DNA from: Propionicimonas sp020161015
GTDB lineage: Bacteria; Actinomycetota; Actinomycetes; Propionibacteriales; Propionibacteriaceae
Reading direction: 5' to 3'
Assembly (NCBI RefSeq): GCF_964266745.1
Contig: NZ_CAXWGX010000012.1
Location: forward strand, 558,001 to 622,000
DNA length: 64,000 bases
Position 1 is the first letter of the stretch, and every line of letters begins with the position of its first letter. Both the position numbers and the translations under genes were made by a program. The notes under the pieces were generated by a model, which was not told the origin of the DNA, ran no database searches, and was given only the letters and a program-made list of their open reading frames with translations. Shown in pieces: positions 41,295 to 51,298 of this stretch.

Positions 41295-42194
41295 GTGCTG
41301 GATCCGCGGTTGCTGTACACCCTCAACCCTGCGCTCATGGAGTCCGTCCGCGGGACGCGTCCCGCCCTCCTCCACCTCCTCGACGGCTACATCGACGCAG
41401 GGTCGGTGACGCACGCGGCGGGGCGCTACCTGCTGGAGGCCTGCGAGCACGAGGTGCTGGTGGAGTTCGACCACGACCAGCTGCACGACTACCGTTCGCG
41501 ACGGCCGCAGATGGTGTTCGACACCAACCAGTGGGTGTCGATGACCGACTTCTCGCTGGTGATCCACCGGCTTCTGGACGCGGAGGGCACGCCGTTCCTG
41601 ATGCTCACCGGTCCCGAGCCGGACACGCAGTGGAACCGGGCGACCGCCGCCGTGCTGGGCCTGGCGGAGCGGCTCGACGTGTCCCGCCTGATCACTGTCT
41701 CCGGGGTCCCGATGGCCGTCCCCCACACGCGGCCGACCCTGGTCACAGCCCACGCCACCGACCCGCACACCATCAGCGGCAATCCGATGTGGATCGACCG
41801 CGTGCAGCTGCCGGGCAGCTTCTCCCACGTCCTCGAGTTCCGCGCGGGCGAGGCCGGGATGCTCGCGCAGGGCTTCGTCGCCCACGTGCCGCACTACCTC
41901 GCGCAGACGACGTTCCCGCAGGCCGTCGAGGCCGTCCTGCGACGGGTGGCGGACGCCGCAGGGCTCGAGTTCCCGCTGGCCGAGCTGTCCGAGAGGGCGG
42001 CCGCCAACCTGGCCGGGATCGAGAGCGAGACCGCGGAGGACGCCGACTTCCCGGCCGTCGTGAAGGCGCTGGAGGAGCAGTACGACCGGCTGAGCAGCAG
42101 TGGTGCGGCGTCCGTGCCCAGCGCGGAGGAGATCGGCGCGGCGGTCGAGCAGTTCCTGGCCGAGCAGGACCCGCCCAACGACTTCCGGCGGTAG
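41295..42194 (+). CDS. PAC2 family protein
   Basis: The 299-residue protein fits the PAC2 family (proteasome assembly chaperone 2-like), with LLHLLDGYIDAGSVTHAAGRYLLE, VLVEFDHDQLHDYRSRRP and a GVPMAVPHTRP loop. PAC2-like proteins are common in actinobacteria that may have a Pup-proteasome, but their function there is not settled. TACAGT (41283-41288) is 6 nt before GTG 41295. tesB begins 2 nt after its stop. Confidence 0.85.
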   Translation: MLDPRLLYTLNPALMESVRGTRPALLHLLDGYIDAGSVTHAAGRYLLEACEHEVLVEFDHDQLHDYRSRRPQMVFDTNQWVSMTDFSLVIHRLLDAEGTPFLMLTGPEPDTQWNRATAAVLGLAERLDVSRLITVSGVPMAVPHTRPTLVTAHATDPHTISGNPMWIDRVQLPGSFSHVLEFRAGEAGMLAQGFVAHVPHYLAQTTFPQAVEAVLRRVADAAGLEFPLAELSERAAANLAGIESETAEDADFPAVVKALEEQYDRLSSSGAASVPSAEEIGAAVEQFLAEQDPPNDFRR

Positions 42195-42196
42195 GC

Positions 42197-43054
42197 GTGC
42201 CGGAGTCCGTCGATGAGCTGATCGGGATCCTGGACCTCGAGCAGACCTCCGAGGTGACCTTCCTCGGCCAGGACGCGGGGTCGGCCCGCCAGCGCGTGTT
42301 CGGCGGCCAGGTGCTCGCCCAGGCCCTGACCGCGGGATACCGCACGGTGCCGCAGGGCCGGGTCGCCCACTCCCTTGGCGCCTACTTCCTCCGCGCCGGC
42401 GTGGCCGGCACGCCGATCAACTACACCGTCGAGAGCACCCGCGACGGCGGCAGCTTCTCCGCGCGCCGGATCGTCGCCGACCAGGGCGGACGGGTCATCT
42501 TCTCGATGGTGTGCTCGTTCCACGAGCTCGAGGCCGGTCTCGACCACGCCGACGCGACGCCACTGGGCGTGCCCGACCCCCAGGACTGCCCGCCGCTGTC
42601 GGAGGTGCTGGGGGCACGGTCGCGGCGGGCCGTCGAGGCCTGGCGCCAGGAATGGGGCGTGCTGGAGACCCGGTTCGCCTCGGACACCTCCACCCTCAGC
42701 GCCGCCGGGGCGCGGGACGCGGCGATGAAGGTCTGGGTGCGCTCCGAGAGCGCGCTGCCCGACGACCGTCAGCTGCACCAGGCGGTCCTGGCCTACCTCA
42801 GCGACCTGACCCTGCTCGCGGTGAGCACCGTCCCGCACCCGGTCGAGTTCGCCGGCCCGACCATGCAGGTGGCCTCGATCGACCACTCGATGTGGTTCCA
42901 CCGTCCGGCGCGGGCGGACGAGTGGCTGCTCTACGACCAGGTGTCCCCGTCGGCCTCGGCCGGCCTGGGGTTCAGCTTCGGCCGGCTGTTCTCCGCCGGC
43001 CGTCTCGCCGCGTCGTGCGCCCAGGAGGGCCTGATCCGGCTCCTGAAGGACTGA
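42197..43054 (+). CDS. tesB: Acyl-CoA thioesterase II
   Basis: TesB hydrolyses acyl-CoAs to fatty acids and CoA. The 285-residue double hot-dog protein has VFGGQVLAQALTAGYRTVP, HSLGAYFLRAGVAGTPINYTVESTRDGGSFSARRI and, in the second half, SIDHSMWFHRPARADEWLLYDQVSPSA. GTG 42197 begins 2 nt after the PAC2 stop, implying coupled translation. The frame is open upstream only as a shadow of the PAC2 gene. Confidence 0.92.
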   Translation: MPESVDELIGILDLEQTSEVTFLGQDAGSARQRVFGGQVLAQALTAGYRTVPQGRVAHSLGAYFLRAGVAGTPINYTVESTRDGGSFSARRIVADQGGRVIFSMVCSFHELEAGLDHADATPLGVPDPQDCPPLSEVLGARSRRAVEAWRQEWGVLETRFASDTSTLSAAGARDAAMKVWVRSESALPDDRQLHQAVLAYLSDLTLLAVSTVPHPVEFAGPTMQVASIDHSMWFHRPARADEWLLYDQVSPSASAGLGFSFGRLFSAGRLAASCAQEGLIRLLKD

Positions 43055-43088
43055 CCGCGTCGCCACCGCTCCGGTCGCGGACGAACGA

Positions 43089-43131
43089 AAGCCCCGGGGC
43101 GGCCGTGCTGGGGTCGGCCGTCCTGGGGCTT
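43089..43131. terminator. Hairpin between tesB and sigB
   Basis: AAGCCCC (43089-43095) pairs with GGGGCTT (43125-43131), with an inner GGCCG/CGGCC-like stem; it lies between convergent genes. Confidence 0.6.
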
Positions 43132-43158
43132 CCGTGTGATCCCGGAGTGTCCCGAGGC

Positions 43159-44109
43159 TCAGGCCGCCTCGGAGTCCTCCCGGAGCTTGGAAATCGCGTG
43201 CCGCTCGATCTGCCGAACCCGCTCCGCGGTGATGCCCCAGATCGCGGCGATGTCGGCGAGCTTGGCCTGGCGGCCGTCGAGCAGGCCGTACCGGCGGCGC
43301 ACCACGTCGGCGGAGCGCTCGTCGAGACTGGACAGCATGGCGTCGAGCCGGGCGCGGTCCTCCGCGTCGAGCACGACCTCGTCGGGGCCGGGGGACATCT
43401 CGCGGGCCAGGAGGTCGCCGAGGGCGGTGTCGCCGTCCTCCTCGACCGGGGCGTCAAGGCTCACGTGGTCGCGCGAGAGACGAAGCAGGTCGATCACCTG
43501 CTCCTCGGGGACGCCGAGCTCGTCGGCGATCTCGAACAGCTCCGGCTCACGTCCGAAGCGGCGCTCGAGCGTCCGGCGGACCGCGGACACCTGGTTGACC
43601 TGCTCGGCGACGTGGACGGGGAGCCGGACGATGCGTCCCTGCTGGGCGATGCCGCGGGAGATGGACTGGCGCACCCACCAGGTGGCGTAGGTCGAGAACT
43701 TGAAGCCCTTGGTGTAGTCGAACTTCTCGACCGCGCGGATCAGGCCGGTGTTGCCCTCCTGCACCAGGTCGAGCAGCGGCATCTGCGCGCGGCCGTACTT
43801 GCGGGCGACGGAGACGACGAGGCGGAGGTTCGCGGTGATGAAGCGCTGCATGGCTGCCTCGCCCTCCGCGGCGATCGTGCGCAGCTCGTCCTCGGTGGCC
43901 CGCACGCGCCGGAGGCCGTCCTCGGTCTCCTCCAGGGTGCCGTCGAGGATCGCCTGGGCGTAGCGGCCGGCCTCGATGAGCTTGGCCAGCTGCACTTCCT
44001 CCTCGGCCGTCAGCAGCGGCGTCTTGGCGATGCCGTCCAGATAGAGGCCGACGGCATCCTTTCCATCGATGCCGTCCGTCGTGCGGACCCTGTGTGCGGT
44101 AGCAATCAC
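43159..44109 (-). CDS. sigB: Group 2 sigma-70 factor (SigB-like)
   Basis: The 316-residue sigma factor has region 1.2 (DAVGLYLDGIAKTPLLTAEEEVQLAKLIEAG), region 2 (MPLLDLVQEGNTGLIRAVEKFDYTKGFKFSTYATWWVRQSISR, by its ends), region 3 and region 4 (ITAERVRQIERHAISKLRE). It lacks the long acidic N-terminus of SigA, which is 2.4 kb away on the other strand, the arrangement seen for sigB/sigA in actinobacteria. GTG 44109 has GGGAG 7 nt upstream. The 149-bp gap to ptrB contains no gene. Confidence 0.92.
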   Translation of the reverse strand: MIATAHRVRTTDGIDGKDAVGLYLDGIAKTPLLTAEEEVQLAKLIEAGRYAQAILDGTLEETEDGLRRVRATEDELRTIAAEGEAAMQRFITANLRLVVSVARKYGRAQMPLLDLVQEGNTGLIRAVEKFDYTKGFKFSTYATWWVRQSISRGIAQQGRIVRLPVHVAEQVNQVSAVRRTLERRFGREPELFEIADELGVPEEQVIDLLRLSRDHVSLDAPVEEDGDTALGDLLAREMSPGPDEVVLDAEDRARLDAMLSSLDERSADVVRRRYGLLDGRQAKLADIAAIWGITAERVRQIERHAISKLREDSEAA

Positions 44110-44258
44110 GGAGACTCCCTTTCGCTCGTCATCAGTACAACGTGCGAGCAGGGCGGTTTTCTGCCCAGAACGCCCCTGAGCATCCCCGGAGAGCAGCCGT
44201 AGGGGCCAGATTCAGACCACGGTCGTACGTACCCCCATACCCAGGGCTGTGGCCGGAC

Positions 44259-46388
44259 TCACCCGGCGGGATGAGGAGGGGTCGCAGAGACCATCCAGGC
44301 CAGCTCGAACGCCGCGTCCCGCCACGCCTGGTACCGGCCGGAATTGCCGCCGTGCCCGGCCGCCACCTCGGTGCGCAGCAGGACCCGGTCCGTCGCCCCG
44401 GTGACGTGCCGCAGTTGGGCCACCCACTTCGCCGGCTCGGTGACCTCGACCCGGGTGTCGTTCAGGCCGGCCGTCACCAGGATCGGCGGGTAGGGCAGCT
44501 CGCGGACGTTCTCGTAGGGGGAGTAGGCCCGCATCCTGGCGTACGCCTCCGGGTCGTGCAGCGGGTCGCCCCACTCCTCCCACTCGCTCACCGTGAGCGG
44601 GAGGTCGGGGTCGAGCGTCGTGGTCAGCGCGTCGACGAAGGGGACGGCGGCGTGCGCGGCGCCGAAAGCGTCCGGGGCGAGGTTGAGGGCCGCCCCGATC
44701 AGGAGCCCGCCGGCGCTGCCGCCCTCCGCGACCAGGCGGGACGTCGTCGTGTAGCCGGCGGCGACGAGATGGCGGGCACAGGCGACGAAGTCGGTGAACG
44801 TGTTCTGCTTGGCCGCGAGCTTGCCGGCGTCGTACCAGGCGCGGCCGAGCTCGCCCCCGCCCCGGACGTGGGCGATCGCGTACACGTAGCCGCGGTCGAG
44901 GAGGCTCAGCCGGGCGATCGAGAACGTCGGCGCGACGCTGATCTCGTACGCGCCGTAGCCGTAGAGGACGCACCCGGCGGAGCCGTCGAGCGGCGTGTCG
45001 GCCCGGTACACCAGCGACAGGGGGACGCGGGTGCCGTCCGGTGCGGTCGCCCACTCCCGGCGCTGCACGTAGTCGGTGGGCCGGTACGGTCCGTGCACGG
45101 GGTGGTCGAGCACCGGACGCTGCTTGAGCAGGCGCCGCGAGCCGTCGGAGAGGGAGTGCTCCAGGACCTGGTCGGGGGTGACCATCGACTGGTAGTGCAG
45201 CCGGATGCGGTCGGTGTCGGCCTCGTCACCGTCGTCGGCGTCCACCTGGTACAGCGGCTCGTCGAATGCGAGGGGGACCTCGGCGCCGAGGTCGCCGGAG
45301 GCGTCCCTGTGCCGCAGCGCGACGGTCTGGATGCCTTCGCGGCGAAGGCTCATCACGAGTACGCGGTCGTAGGCGGTGACGCCGAGCAGTCGCGTGCCCT
45401 CCTCGCCGGGGCGCAGCGTGCGCCACTGCTCGTGCGAGGTGGCCGCCAGCGGGGCCTCGGCGAGCGCGAAGTCGGGCGCGCCGTCGTTGTGGACGATGAA
45501 CAGCCGGTCGCCGGCGATCTCGACGTCGTACTCCACGCCCTCCCGGCGGCCCGTCAGTGCGCGCAGCCCGGACGCCGGGTCCGTCGCGTCGAGCAGCCAC
45601 ACCTGGGTGGTGGTCTTGCTGGCGGCGGCCAGCTGCACCCAGCGGTTGTCGCGCGAGGCGTCCACTCCGAGCCAGAACCGCTCGTCGGGCTCGGTGTGCA
45701 ACAGCTCGTCCGCACCCTGGTCGCCGAGCCGGTGCCACCACAGCCGGTCCGGACGCCAGGCGTCGTCGACCGTCAGGTAGCAGAAGGCGCCGTCGCCGGC
45801 CCAGCATCCGCCGGCGGCCACCTCCGCCACCTCGTCGGGCAGGTCCTCGCCGGTGGCGAGATCGCGGAACCGGAGGCGGTAGCGCTCGTCGCCCTCGGTG
45901 TCGACGGAGTAGGCCGCACGGCGTCCGTCGGGGGAGACCTCGAAGCACCCGAGCGCGAAGAAGTCCGACCCGGCGGCCAGCTCCTGCACGTCGAGGAGCA
46001 GGAGCTCGCCGTCGGGCGTCCCCGCGGACGGGTCGGGCAGGCTGTCGCGTCCCGCGGCCGGGCAACGGTGGATGCTGGGGTAGTCCAGGCCCTCCGTGGT
46101 GCGGGAGTAGTACCAGAACTCGCCCAGGCCCGGGTGGCGGGCGAACTCGGGCACGCTCAGGTCGGTCTGCCGGGTGCGGGCGGAGATGTCGGCGAACAGC
46201 TCCTCGCGAAGCCCGGCCAGCGGAGCCGTGACCGCCTCCGTCCACGCGTTCTCCGCCGCGAGGTAGGCGAGGAACTCCGGGTCGGACTTGTCCCGCATCC
46301 ACGCGTAGGGGTCGACGAAGGTGTCGCCGTGGTGGACGCGGGGTTCCGGCCGGCGCGGTGCGACCGGCGGAAGGAGGGGTATTGCCAT
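44259..46388 (-). CDS. ptrB: Oligopeptidase B (S9A)
   Basis: PtrB is a cytoplasmic serine oligopeptidase cutting after Arg or Lys. The 709-residue protein has a seven-bladed propeller and a C-terminal hydrolase domain with RVHHGDTFVDPYAWMRDKSDPEFLAYLAAEN at the start, nucleophile Ser near residue 557 in EGGSAGGLLIGA, an Asp in the DTRVEVTEPAKW region and the histidine in AGHGGNSG. ATG 46388 is chosen over GTG 46394 because TAGGCT (46400-46395) is exactly 6 nt upstream of it. Confidence 0.92.
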   Translation of the reverse strand: MAIPLLPPVAPRRPEPRVHHGDTFVDPYAWMRDKSDPEFLAYLAAENAWTEAVTAPLAGLREELFADISARTRQTDLSVPEFARHPGLGEFWYYSRTTEGLDYPSIHRCPAAGRDSLPDPSAGTPDGELLLLDVQELAAGSDFFALGCFEVSPDGRRAAYSVDTEGDERYRLRFRDLATGEDLPDEVAEVAAGGCWAGDGAFCYLTVDDAWRPDRLWWHRLGDQGADELLHTEPDERFWLGVDASRDNRWVQLAAASKTTTQVWLLDATDPASGLRALTGRREGVEYDVEIAGDRLFIVHNDGAPDFALAEAPLAATSHEQWRTLRPGEEGTRLLGVTAYDRVLVMSLRREGIQTVALRHRDASGDLGAEVPLAFDEPLYQVDADDGDEADTDRIRLHYQSMVTPDQVLEHSLSDGSRRLLKQRPVLDHPVHGPYRPTDYVQRREWATAPDGTRVPLSLVYRADTPLDGSAGCVLYGYGAYEISVAPTFSIARLSLLDRGYVYAIAHVRGGGELGRAWYDAGKLAAKQNTFTDFVACARHLVAAGYTTTSRLVAEGGSAGGLLIGAALNLAPDAFGAAHAAVPFVDALTTTLDPDLPLTVSEWEEWGDPLHDPEAYARMRAYSPYENVRELPYPPILVTAGLNDTRVEVTEPAKWVAQLRHVTGATDRVLLRTEVAAGHGGNSGRYQAWRDAAFELAWMVSATPPHPAG

Positions 46389-46415
46389 GGCCACAGCCTA
46401 AAGTGCTGCCCCGGC

Positions 46416-46444
46416 TTGGGGCTTTGCCGATCCCGTGGCACAAT
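46416..46444 (+). promoter_or_regulatory. Tentative sigA promoter
   Basis: TTGGGG (46416-46421), 17 bp, CACAAT (46439-46444). The leader would then contain ACAAC-acccg-GTTGT (46463-46477). A perfect -35 TTGACA at 46460-46465 has no convincing -10. Confidence 0.4.
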
Positions 46445-46513
46445 GGGGCAGGCGAAGTATTGACAACACCCGGTTGTTGTGCGCCCTTGAACGCCCTGCG
46501 AGAGGTTAGCCCC

Positions 46514-47860
46514 GTGACTCCACGCGCCCGTGCTGCTGCCGTTTCCACCCCCCAGGAAGGCGCCGCCGGCGCACCCCGTGGGCGGACGCGCAAAGCCACC
46601 GGCCCGGTGGTGAAGGCGGTGCCGACTCCCGACGTGGACGCCCTCGAGGCGACCGAAGAGGAGGTCGAGCCCACCGACATCGTCGAGGAGGAGCTCGAGG
46701 AGGCCCTGGTGGAGGAGCTCACCGTCGAGGATGTGCTGGAGCCCGCCGTCGAGAACGTGAAGTTCGAGCGCGAGGGCGACGACGTCGTCCTCACCGTCGG
46801 CGGCAAGAAGCGGACCCTCGACGAGGTGGACGAGTCCGACTTCGAGCCGGCCGAGGCCGCCAAGACCGAGCAGGAGATCACCGAGGACGAGGGCTTCAGC
46901 CTCTCCGACGCGGACGACGCGGACGAGCCGGAGCAGCAGGTGCTCGCGGCCGGCGCCACCGCCGACCCGGTGAAGGACTACCTCAAGCAGATCGGCAAGG
47001 TCGCGCTGCTGAACGCAGAGCAGGAGGTGCAGCTCGCCAAGCGCATCGAGGCCGGCCTGTTCGCGGAGGAGACCGTGAACGAGGGCCAGGCCGGTGCCGG
47101 CGACCGCGACGACCTGGAGTGGATCGCCGAGGACGGCCGTCGCGCCAAGAACCACCTCCTCGAGGCCAACCTGCGACTGGTGGTCTCGCTGGCCAAGCGC
47201 TACACCGGCCGCGGCATGCTCTTCCTCGACCTGATCCAGGAGGGCAACCTGGGCCTGATCCGTGCGGTCGAGAAGTTCGACTACACCAAGGGCTACAAGT
47301 TCTCCACCTACGCGACGTGGTGGATCAAGCAGGCGATCACCCGGGCCATGGCCGACCAGGCGCGGACGATCCGCATCCCGGTGCACATGGTCGAGGTCAT
47401 CAACAAGCTGGCCCGCGTGCAGCGGCAGATGCTCCAGGACCTCGGGCGGGAGCCCACCCCGGAGGAACTGGCCAAGGAACTCGACATGACGCCCGAGAAG
47501 GTCGTCGAGGTGCAGAAGTACGGACGCGAGCCGATTTCGCTGCACACCCCGCTCGGCGAGGACGGCGACTCCGAGTTCGGCGACCTGATCGAGGACTCCG
47601 AGGCCGTGGTGCCGGCGGAAGCGGTGAACTTCACCCTGCTGCAGGAGCAGTTGCACGACGTCCTGGACACCCTCAGCGAGCGCGAGGCCGGCGTGGTGAG
47701 CATGCGGTTCGGGCTCACCGACGGCCAGCCCAAGACGCTGGACGAGATCGGCAAGGTCTACGGCGTGACCCGTGAGCGGATCCGTCAGATCGAGTCGAAG
47801 ACGATGAGCAAACTGCGCCACCCGTCCCGCTCCCAGGTGTTGCGCGACTACCTCGACTGA
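46514..47860 (+). CDS. sigA: Primary sigma factor SigA
   Basis: The housekeeping sigma factor has 448 residues: an acidic N-terminal extension (about 1-150, rich in Glu/Asp/Val/Ala), region 1.2 (DPVKDYLKQIGKVALLNAEQEVQLAKRIEAGLFAEE by its ends), region 2 (RGMLFLDLIQEGNLGLIRAVEKFDYTKGYKFSTYATWWIKQAITRAM by its ends), region 3 and region 4.2 (GVTRERIRQIESKTMSKLRHPSRSQ). GTG 46514 has GAGAGG 8 nt before it; the frame runs open upstream to 46358 without homology. Confidence 0.95.
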   Translation: MTPRARAAAVSTPQEGAAGAPRGRTRKATGPVVKAVPTPDVDALEATEEEVEPTDIVEEELEEALVEELTVEDVLEPAVENVKFEREGDDVVLTVGGKKRTLDEVDESDFEPAEAAKTEQEITEDEGFSLSDADDADEPEQQVLAAGATADPVKDYLKQIGKVALLNAEQEVQLAKRIEAGLFAEETVNEGQAGAGDRDDLEWIAEDGRRAKNHLLEANLRLVVSLAKRYTGRGMLFLDLIQEGNLGLIRAVEKFDYTKGYKFSTYATWWIKQAITRAMADQARTIRIPVHMVEVINKLARVQRQMLQDLGREPTPEELAKELDMTPEKVVEVQKYGREPISLHTPLGEDGDSEFGDLIEDSEAVVPAEAVNFTLLQEQLHDVLDTLSEREAGVVSMRFGLTDGQPKTLDEIGKVYGVTRERIRQIESKTMSKLRHPSRSQVLRDYLD

Positions 47861-47870
47861 GTTCACACCT

Positions 47871-47882
47871 GCCCCCGGGGGC
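47871..47882. terminator. Possible weak sigA terminator
   Basis: GCCCCCGGGGGC is a 12-bp palindrome just after the sigA stop, allowing a short stem with a 4-nt loop. No T run follows. Confidence 0.3.
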
Positions 47883-47943
47883 GTAATTCTGAGGCCCGCA
47901 CCGACCGTAGCCAAGTCCTGAGGACTCCGGTTACGTTCGGTGG

Positions 47944-48717
<774 letters not shown>

Positions 48718-48752
48718 CATCCCCGACGAAGTCACCCCACGAAGGAGGAGAG

Positions 48753-49592
48753 ATGATGACAGGTGGTACGCCCCGGTGGGCGATCGGCGGTGCGCTGGTC
48801 CTGGCCCTGGGACTGTCCGGCTGCGCGGGGGCCAGTCCCGCCGGCGGGGACCCGGGCAGCGGAGGCAAGGTGACCGTCGGGATCAAGTTCGACCAGCCCG
48901 GGCTGGGCCTGAAGAACGGCGACTCCTTCGAAGGATTCGACGTGGAGGTGGCCCGGTACGTCGCGAAGGAACTCGGCTACACCGACGTGGAGTTCCGGGA
49001 GACCCCGTCCGCGCAGCGCGAGACCATGCTCCAGTCCGACCAGGTGAAGATGATCTTCGCCACCTACTCGATCACCGACGATCGCAAGAAGAAGGTGTCC
49101 TTCGCCGGGCCGTACTTCATCGCCGGGCAGGACCTGCTGGTGAGCGCGAGCGCGTCCGGCATCACGGGCCCCGAGAGCCTGAACGGCAAGAAGCTGTGCT
49201 CGGTGGTGGGCTCGACCTCGGCCAAGAAGATCAAGGACACCATCGCCAACGAGGTGCAGCTCCAGGAGTACGACACCTACTCCAAGTGCGTCGAGGCCCT
49301 CGCCTCGGGCAGCATCGACGCCGTCACGACCGACAACGTCATCCTCGCCGGCTTCGCCGCCCAGCCGCAGTACGCCGGGAAGCTGAAAGTGGTCGGCAAG
49401 ACGTTCAGCACCGAGCGCTACGGCGTGGGGATCAAGCAGGGCGACACCAAGCTCTGCACGGCGATCAACGACGCGCTCGCCAAGATGGTTTCCGACGGGT
49501 CCTGGCAGAAGGCCCTCGACGACACCGTCGGCACGTCCGGGTTCACCCCCGACGCCGCGACCAACCCGCCCAAGGCCGACGCCTGCGCCTAG
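48753..49592 (+). CDS. gluB: Amino-acid ABC transporter solute-binding lipoprotein (GluB-like)
   Basis: The 279-residue lipoprotein has a signal peptide ending in the lipobox LSGC (cysteine about residue 24) and an SBP-type fold: FEGFDVEVARYVAKELGY, ETMLQSDQVKMIFATYSITDDRKKKVSFAGPYFIAGQDLLV by its ends, and CSVVGSTSAKKIKD. The resemblance to glutamate-binding GluB of corynebacteria suggests glutamate or a related acid, but specificity is not visible. AAGGAGGAG precedes ATGs at 48753 and 48756; either may be used. Confidence 0.88.
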   Translation: MMTGGTPRWAIGGALVLALGLSGCAGASPAGGDPGSGGKVTVGIKFDQPGLGLKNGDSFEGFDVEVARYVAKELGYTDVEFRETPSAQRETMLQSDQVKMIFATYSITDDRKKKVSFAGPYFIAGQDLLVSASASGITGPESLNGKKLCSVVGSTSAKKIKDTIANEVQLQEYDTYSKCVEALASGSIDAVTTDNVILAGFAAQPQYAGKLKVVGKTFSTERYGVGIKQGDTKLCTAINDALAKMVSDGSWQKALDDTVGTSGFTPDAATNPPKADACA

Positions 49593-49655
49593 CGCGGGCC
49601 CGCCGCCGGAGGAGTCCGCGGACGGCCGGCGGCCCGATGACGGGAGGATGAGCGG

Positions 49656-50345
49656 TTGGACGGCCTGGCCACGCTGCTGCGGGAGTACGACGTGCTCGCC
49701 GCCTTCTGGATGACCGTCCAGCTGACCGTCTGGGGTGCCGTCGGTGCGCTCGTCGTCGGGACGGTGGTGGCCGTCGCCCGGGTGTCCCCGGTCGGGGTCC
49801 TCCAGCGCTTCGGGGCATGGTTCGTGACCCTCGTCCGCAACACCCCGCTCACGCTCATCGTCGCGCTGTGCTCGCTCGGCATCGCGAACACCCTCAAGGT
49901 GCAGCTGGCCCCGGCGGACTCGCCGACCTTCATCGTCGACAACGGCTTCCGGTGGGGCGTGGTCGCCCTCGCCGTGTACCACGCCGCCTTCGTGGCCGAG
50001 GCGATCCGCAGCGGCATCAACACGGTGCCAGCGGGACAGGCGGAGGCCGCACGCTCGATCGGCCTCGGGTTCGCCGCGACGCTGCGGCACGTCGTGCTGC
50101 CCCAGGCGTTCCGCGGCGCGATCGCGCCGCTGGGCAACACGCTGATCGCGCTCACCAAGAACACGACCGTCGTCGCGACGGTCGGGGTGGCCGAGGCCGC
50201 CTACCTGATGCGCAACATGATCGAGTTCAACCCGTCGCTGCTGTACGCGATCTTCGCGCTCCTCGCCACCGGGTTCGTGGTGCTCACCCTGCCCATGGGC
50301 CTGCTGTTCACCTGGCTGTCCAACCGGCTCGGAGTGCACCGGTGA
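49656..50345 (+). CDS. gluC: Amino-acid ABC transporter permease (GluC-like)
   Basis: The 229-residue permease has five hydrophobic segments and the EAA loop region AIRSGINTVPAGQAEAARSIGLGFAATLRHVVLPQAFR (by its ends). The start is TTG 49656: GGGAGG lies 8 nt upstream, and the nearby ATG at 49648 is in another frame. Its stop overlaps the gluD start. It should pair with GluD in the membrane. Confidence 0.88.
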   Translation: MDGLATLLREYDVLAAFWMTVQLTVWGAVGALVVGTVVAVARVSPVGVLQRFGAWFVTLVRNTPLTLIVALCSLGIANTLKVQLAPADSPTFIVDNGFRWGVVALAVYHAAFVAEAIRSGINTVPAGQAEAARSIGLGFAATLRHVVLPQAFRGAIAPLGNTLIALTKNTTVVATVGVAEAAYLMRNMIEFNPSLLYAIFALLATGFVVLTLPMGLLFTWLSNRLGVHR

Positions 50346-51298
50346 GCGCCGCATCGGTGCTGTTCGACGCGCCGGGTCCGCGGGCGAGAGCCCGTCACCG
50401 CGTGATCGCCGCCGCGGGTGTGCTCGCGCTTCTCGGACTGCTGGCCTTCGTCGTTGTGCGCCTCGCCGACCCGGCCAACAACCAGCTCACCGCGGAGAAG
50501 TGGCTGCCGTTCCTCACCCCCACCGCCTGGACGGCCTATCTCCTGCCGGGCCTGGGCGGCACGCTGCTGGCGGCCGCGCTGTCGGTGCTGCTGTCGATCG
50601 TGTTCGGTCTGCTGCTCGGAGTGGGACGGCTGGCGCCGCAGCGCTGGCTACGCTGGGCCTGCGGCGCGTTCGTCGAGTTCTTCCGTTCCGTTCCGGTGCT
50701 GATGATGATGCTCTTCGCGTACTACGCGGGCCTGTTCGCCCTGCGCATCTCGGGCCCGCTGCTGCCGCTGTTCGGGGTGGTCGTCGGCCTGACGGTCTAC
50801 AACTCGTGCGTGCTCGCCGAGCTCGTCCGCTCGGGGGTGAACGGCCTGCCCGCGGGGCAGCGGGAGTCGGGCCTGGCGATCGGGCTGACGCCGTTCCAGA
50901 CGCTCACCGAGATCCTCCTGCCGCAGGCGATCACGGCGATGCTCCCGTCCATGCTGAGCCAGCTCGTGGTGATCCTGAAGGATTCGGCCCTCGGGTCGAT
51001 GATCGCCTACCTGGAGCTGCTGCGCTCGGGCACCAACCTCGCGGTGGCCTTCGCGAACCTCATTCCCACCCTGATCGTCCTCGCCATGATCTACATCGTG
51101 CTGAACTCGCTGCTGACCCGCCTCGCCGCGGCCGTCGAACAACGCCTGCGTCGCGGCCCGCGTGCGATCGTCACCCAGTCGGTGACGGCCGGCTTCGTGC
51201 CCGGCCCGGCGGCCGAACCCGATGTCCCGGAGACGATCATGCCCCGCCCGGACGACCGTCCGGGCCGGCGGCGGGAGCCGCGGCGCCCACGGGGGTGA
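50342..51298 (+). CDS. gluD: Amino-acid ABC transporter permease (GluD-like)
   Basis: The 318-residue permease has five or six hydrophobic segments, the EAA loop LVRSGVNGLPAGQRESGLAIGLTPFQTLTEILLPQA (by its ends) and a long Pro/Arg/Asp-rich C-terminal tail. GTG 50342 overlaps the gluC stop (GTGA). The last 62 nt are antisense to the 3' end of the S9 peptidase gene on the other strand, and both reading frames there encode low-complexity tails. Confidence 0.87.
   Translation: MSAASVLFDAPGPRARARHRVIAAAGVLALLGLLAFVVVRLADPANNQLTAEKWLPFLTPTAWTAYLLPGLGGTLLAAALSVLLSIVFGLLLGVGRLAPQRWLRWACGAFVEFFRSVPVLMMMLFAYYAGLFALRISGPLLPLFGVVVGLTVYNSCVLAELVRSGVNGLPAGQRESGLAIGLTPFQTLTEILLPQAITAMLPSMLSQLVVILKDSALGSMIAYLELLRSGTNLAVAFANLIPTLIVLAMIYIVLNSLLTRLAAAVEQRLRRGPRAIVTQSVTAGFVPGPAAEPDVPETIMPRPDDRPGRRREPRRPRG

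Noticed and set aside
46460..46490. Consensus TTGACA as the sigA promoter
   Set aside because: No -10-like sequence lies 16-19 bp downstream; the TTGGGG/CACAAT pair upstream fits spacing better.
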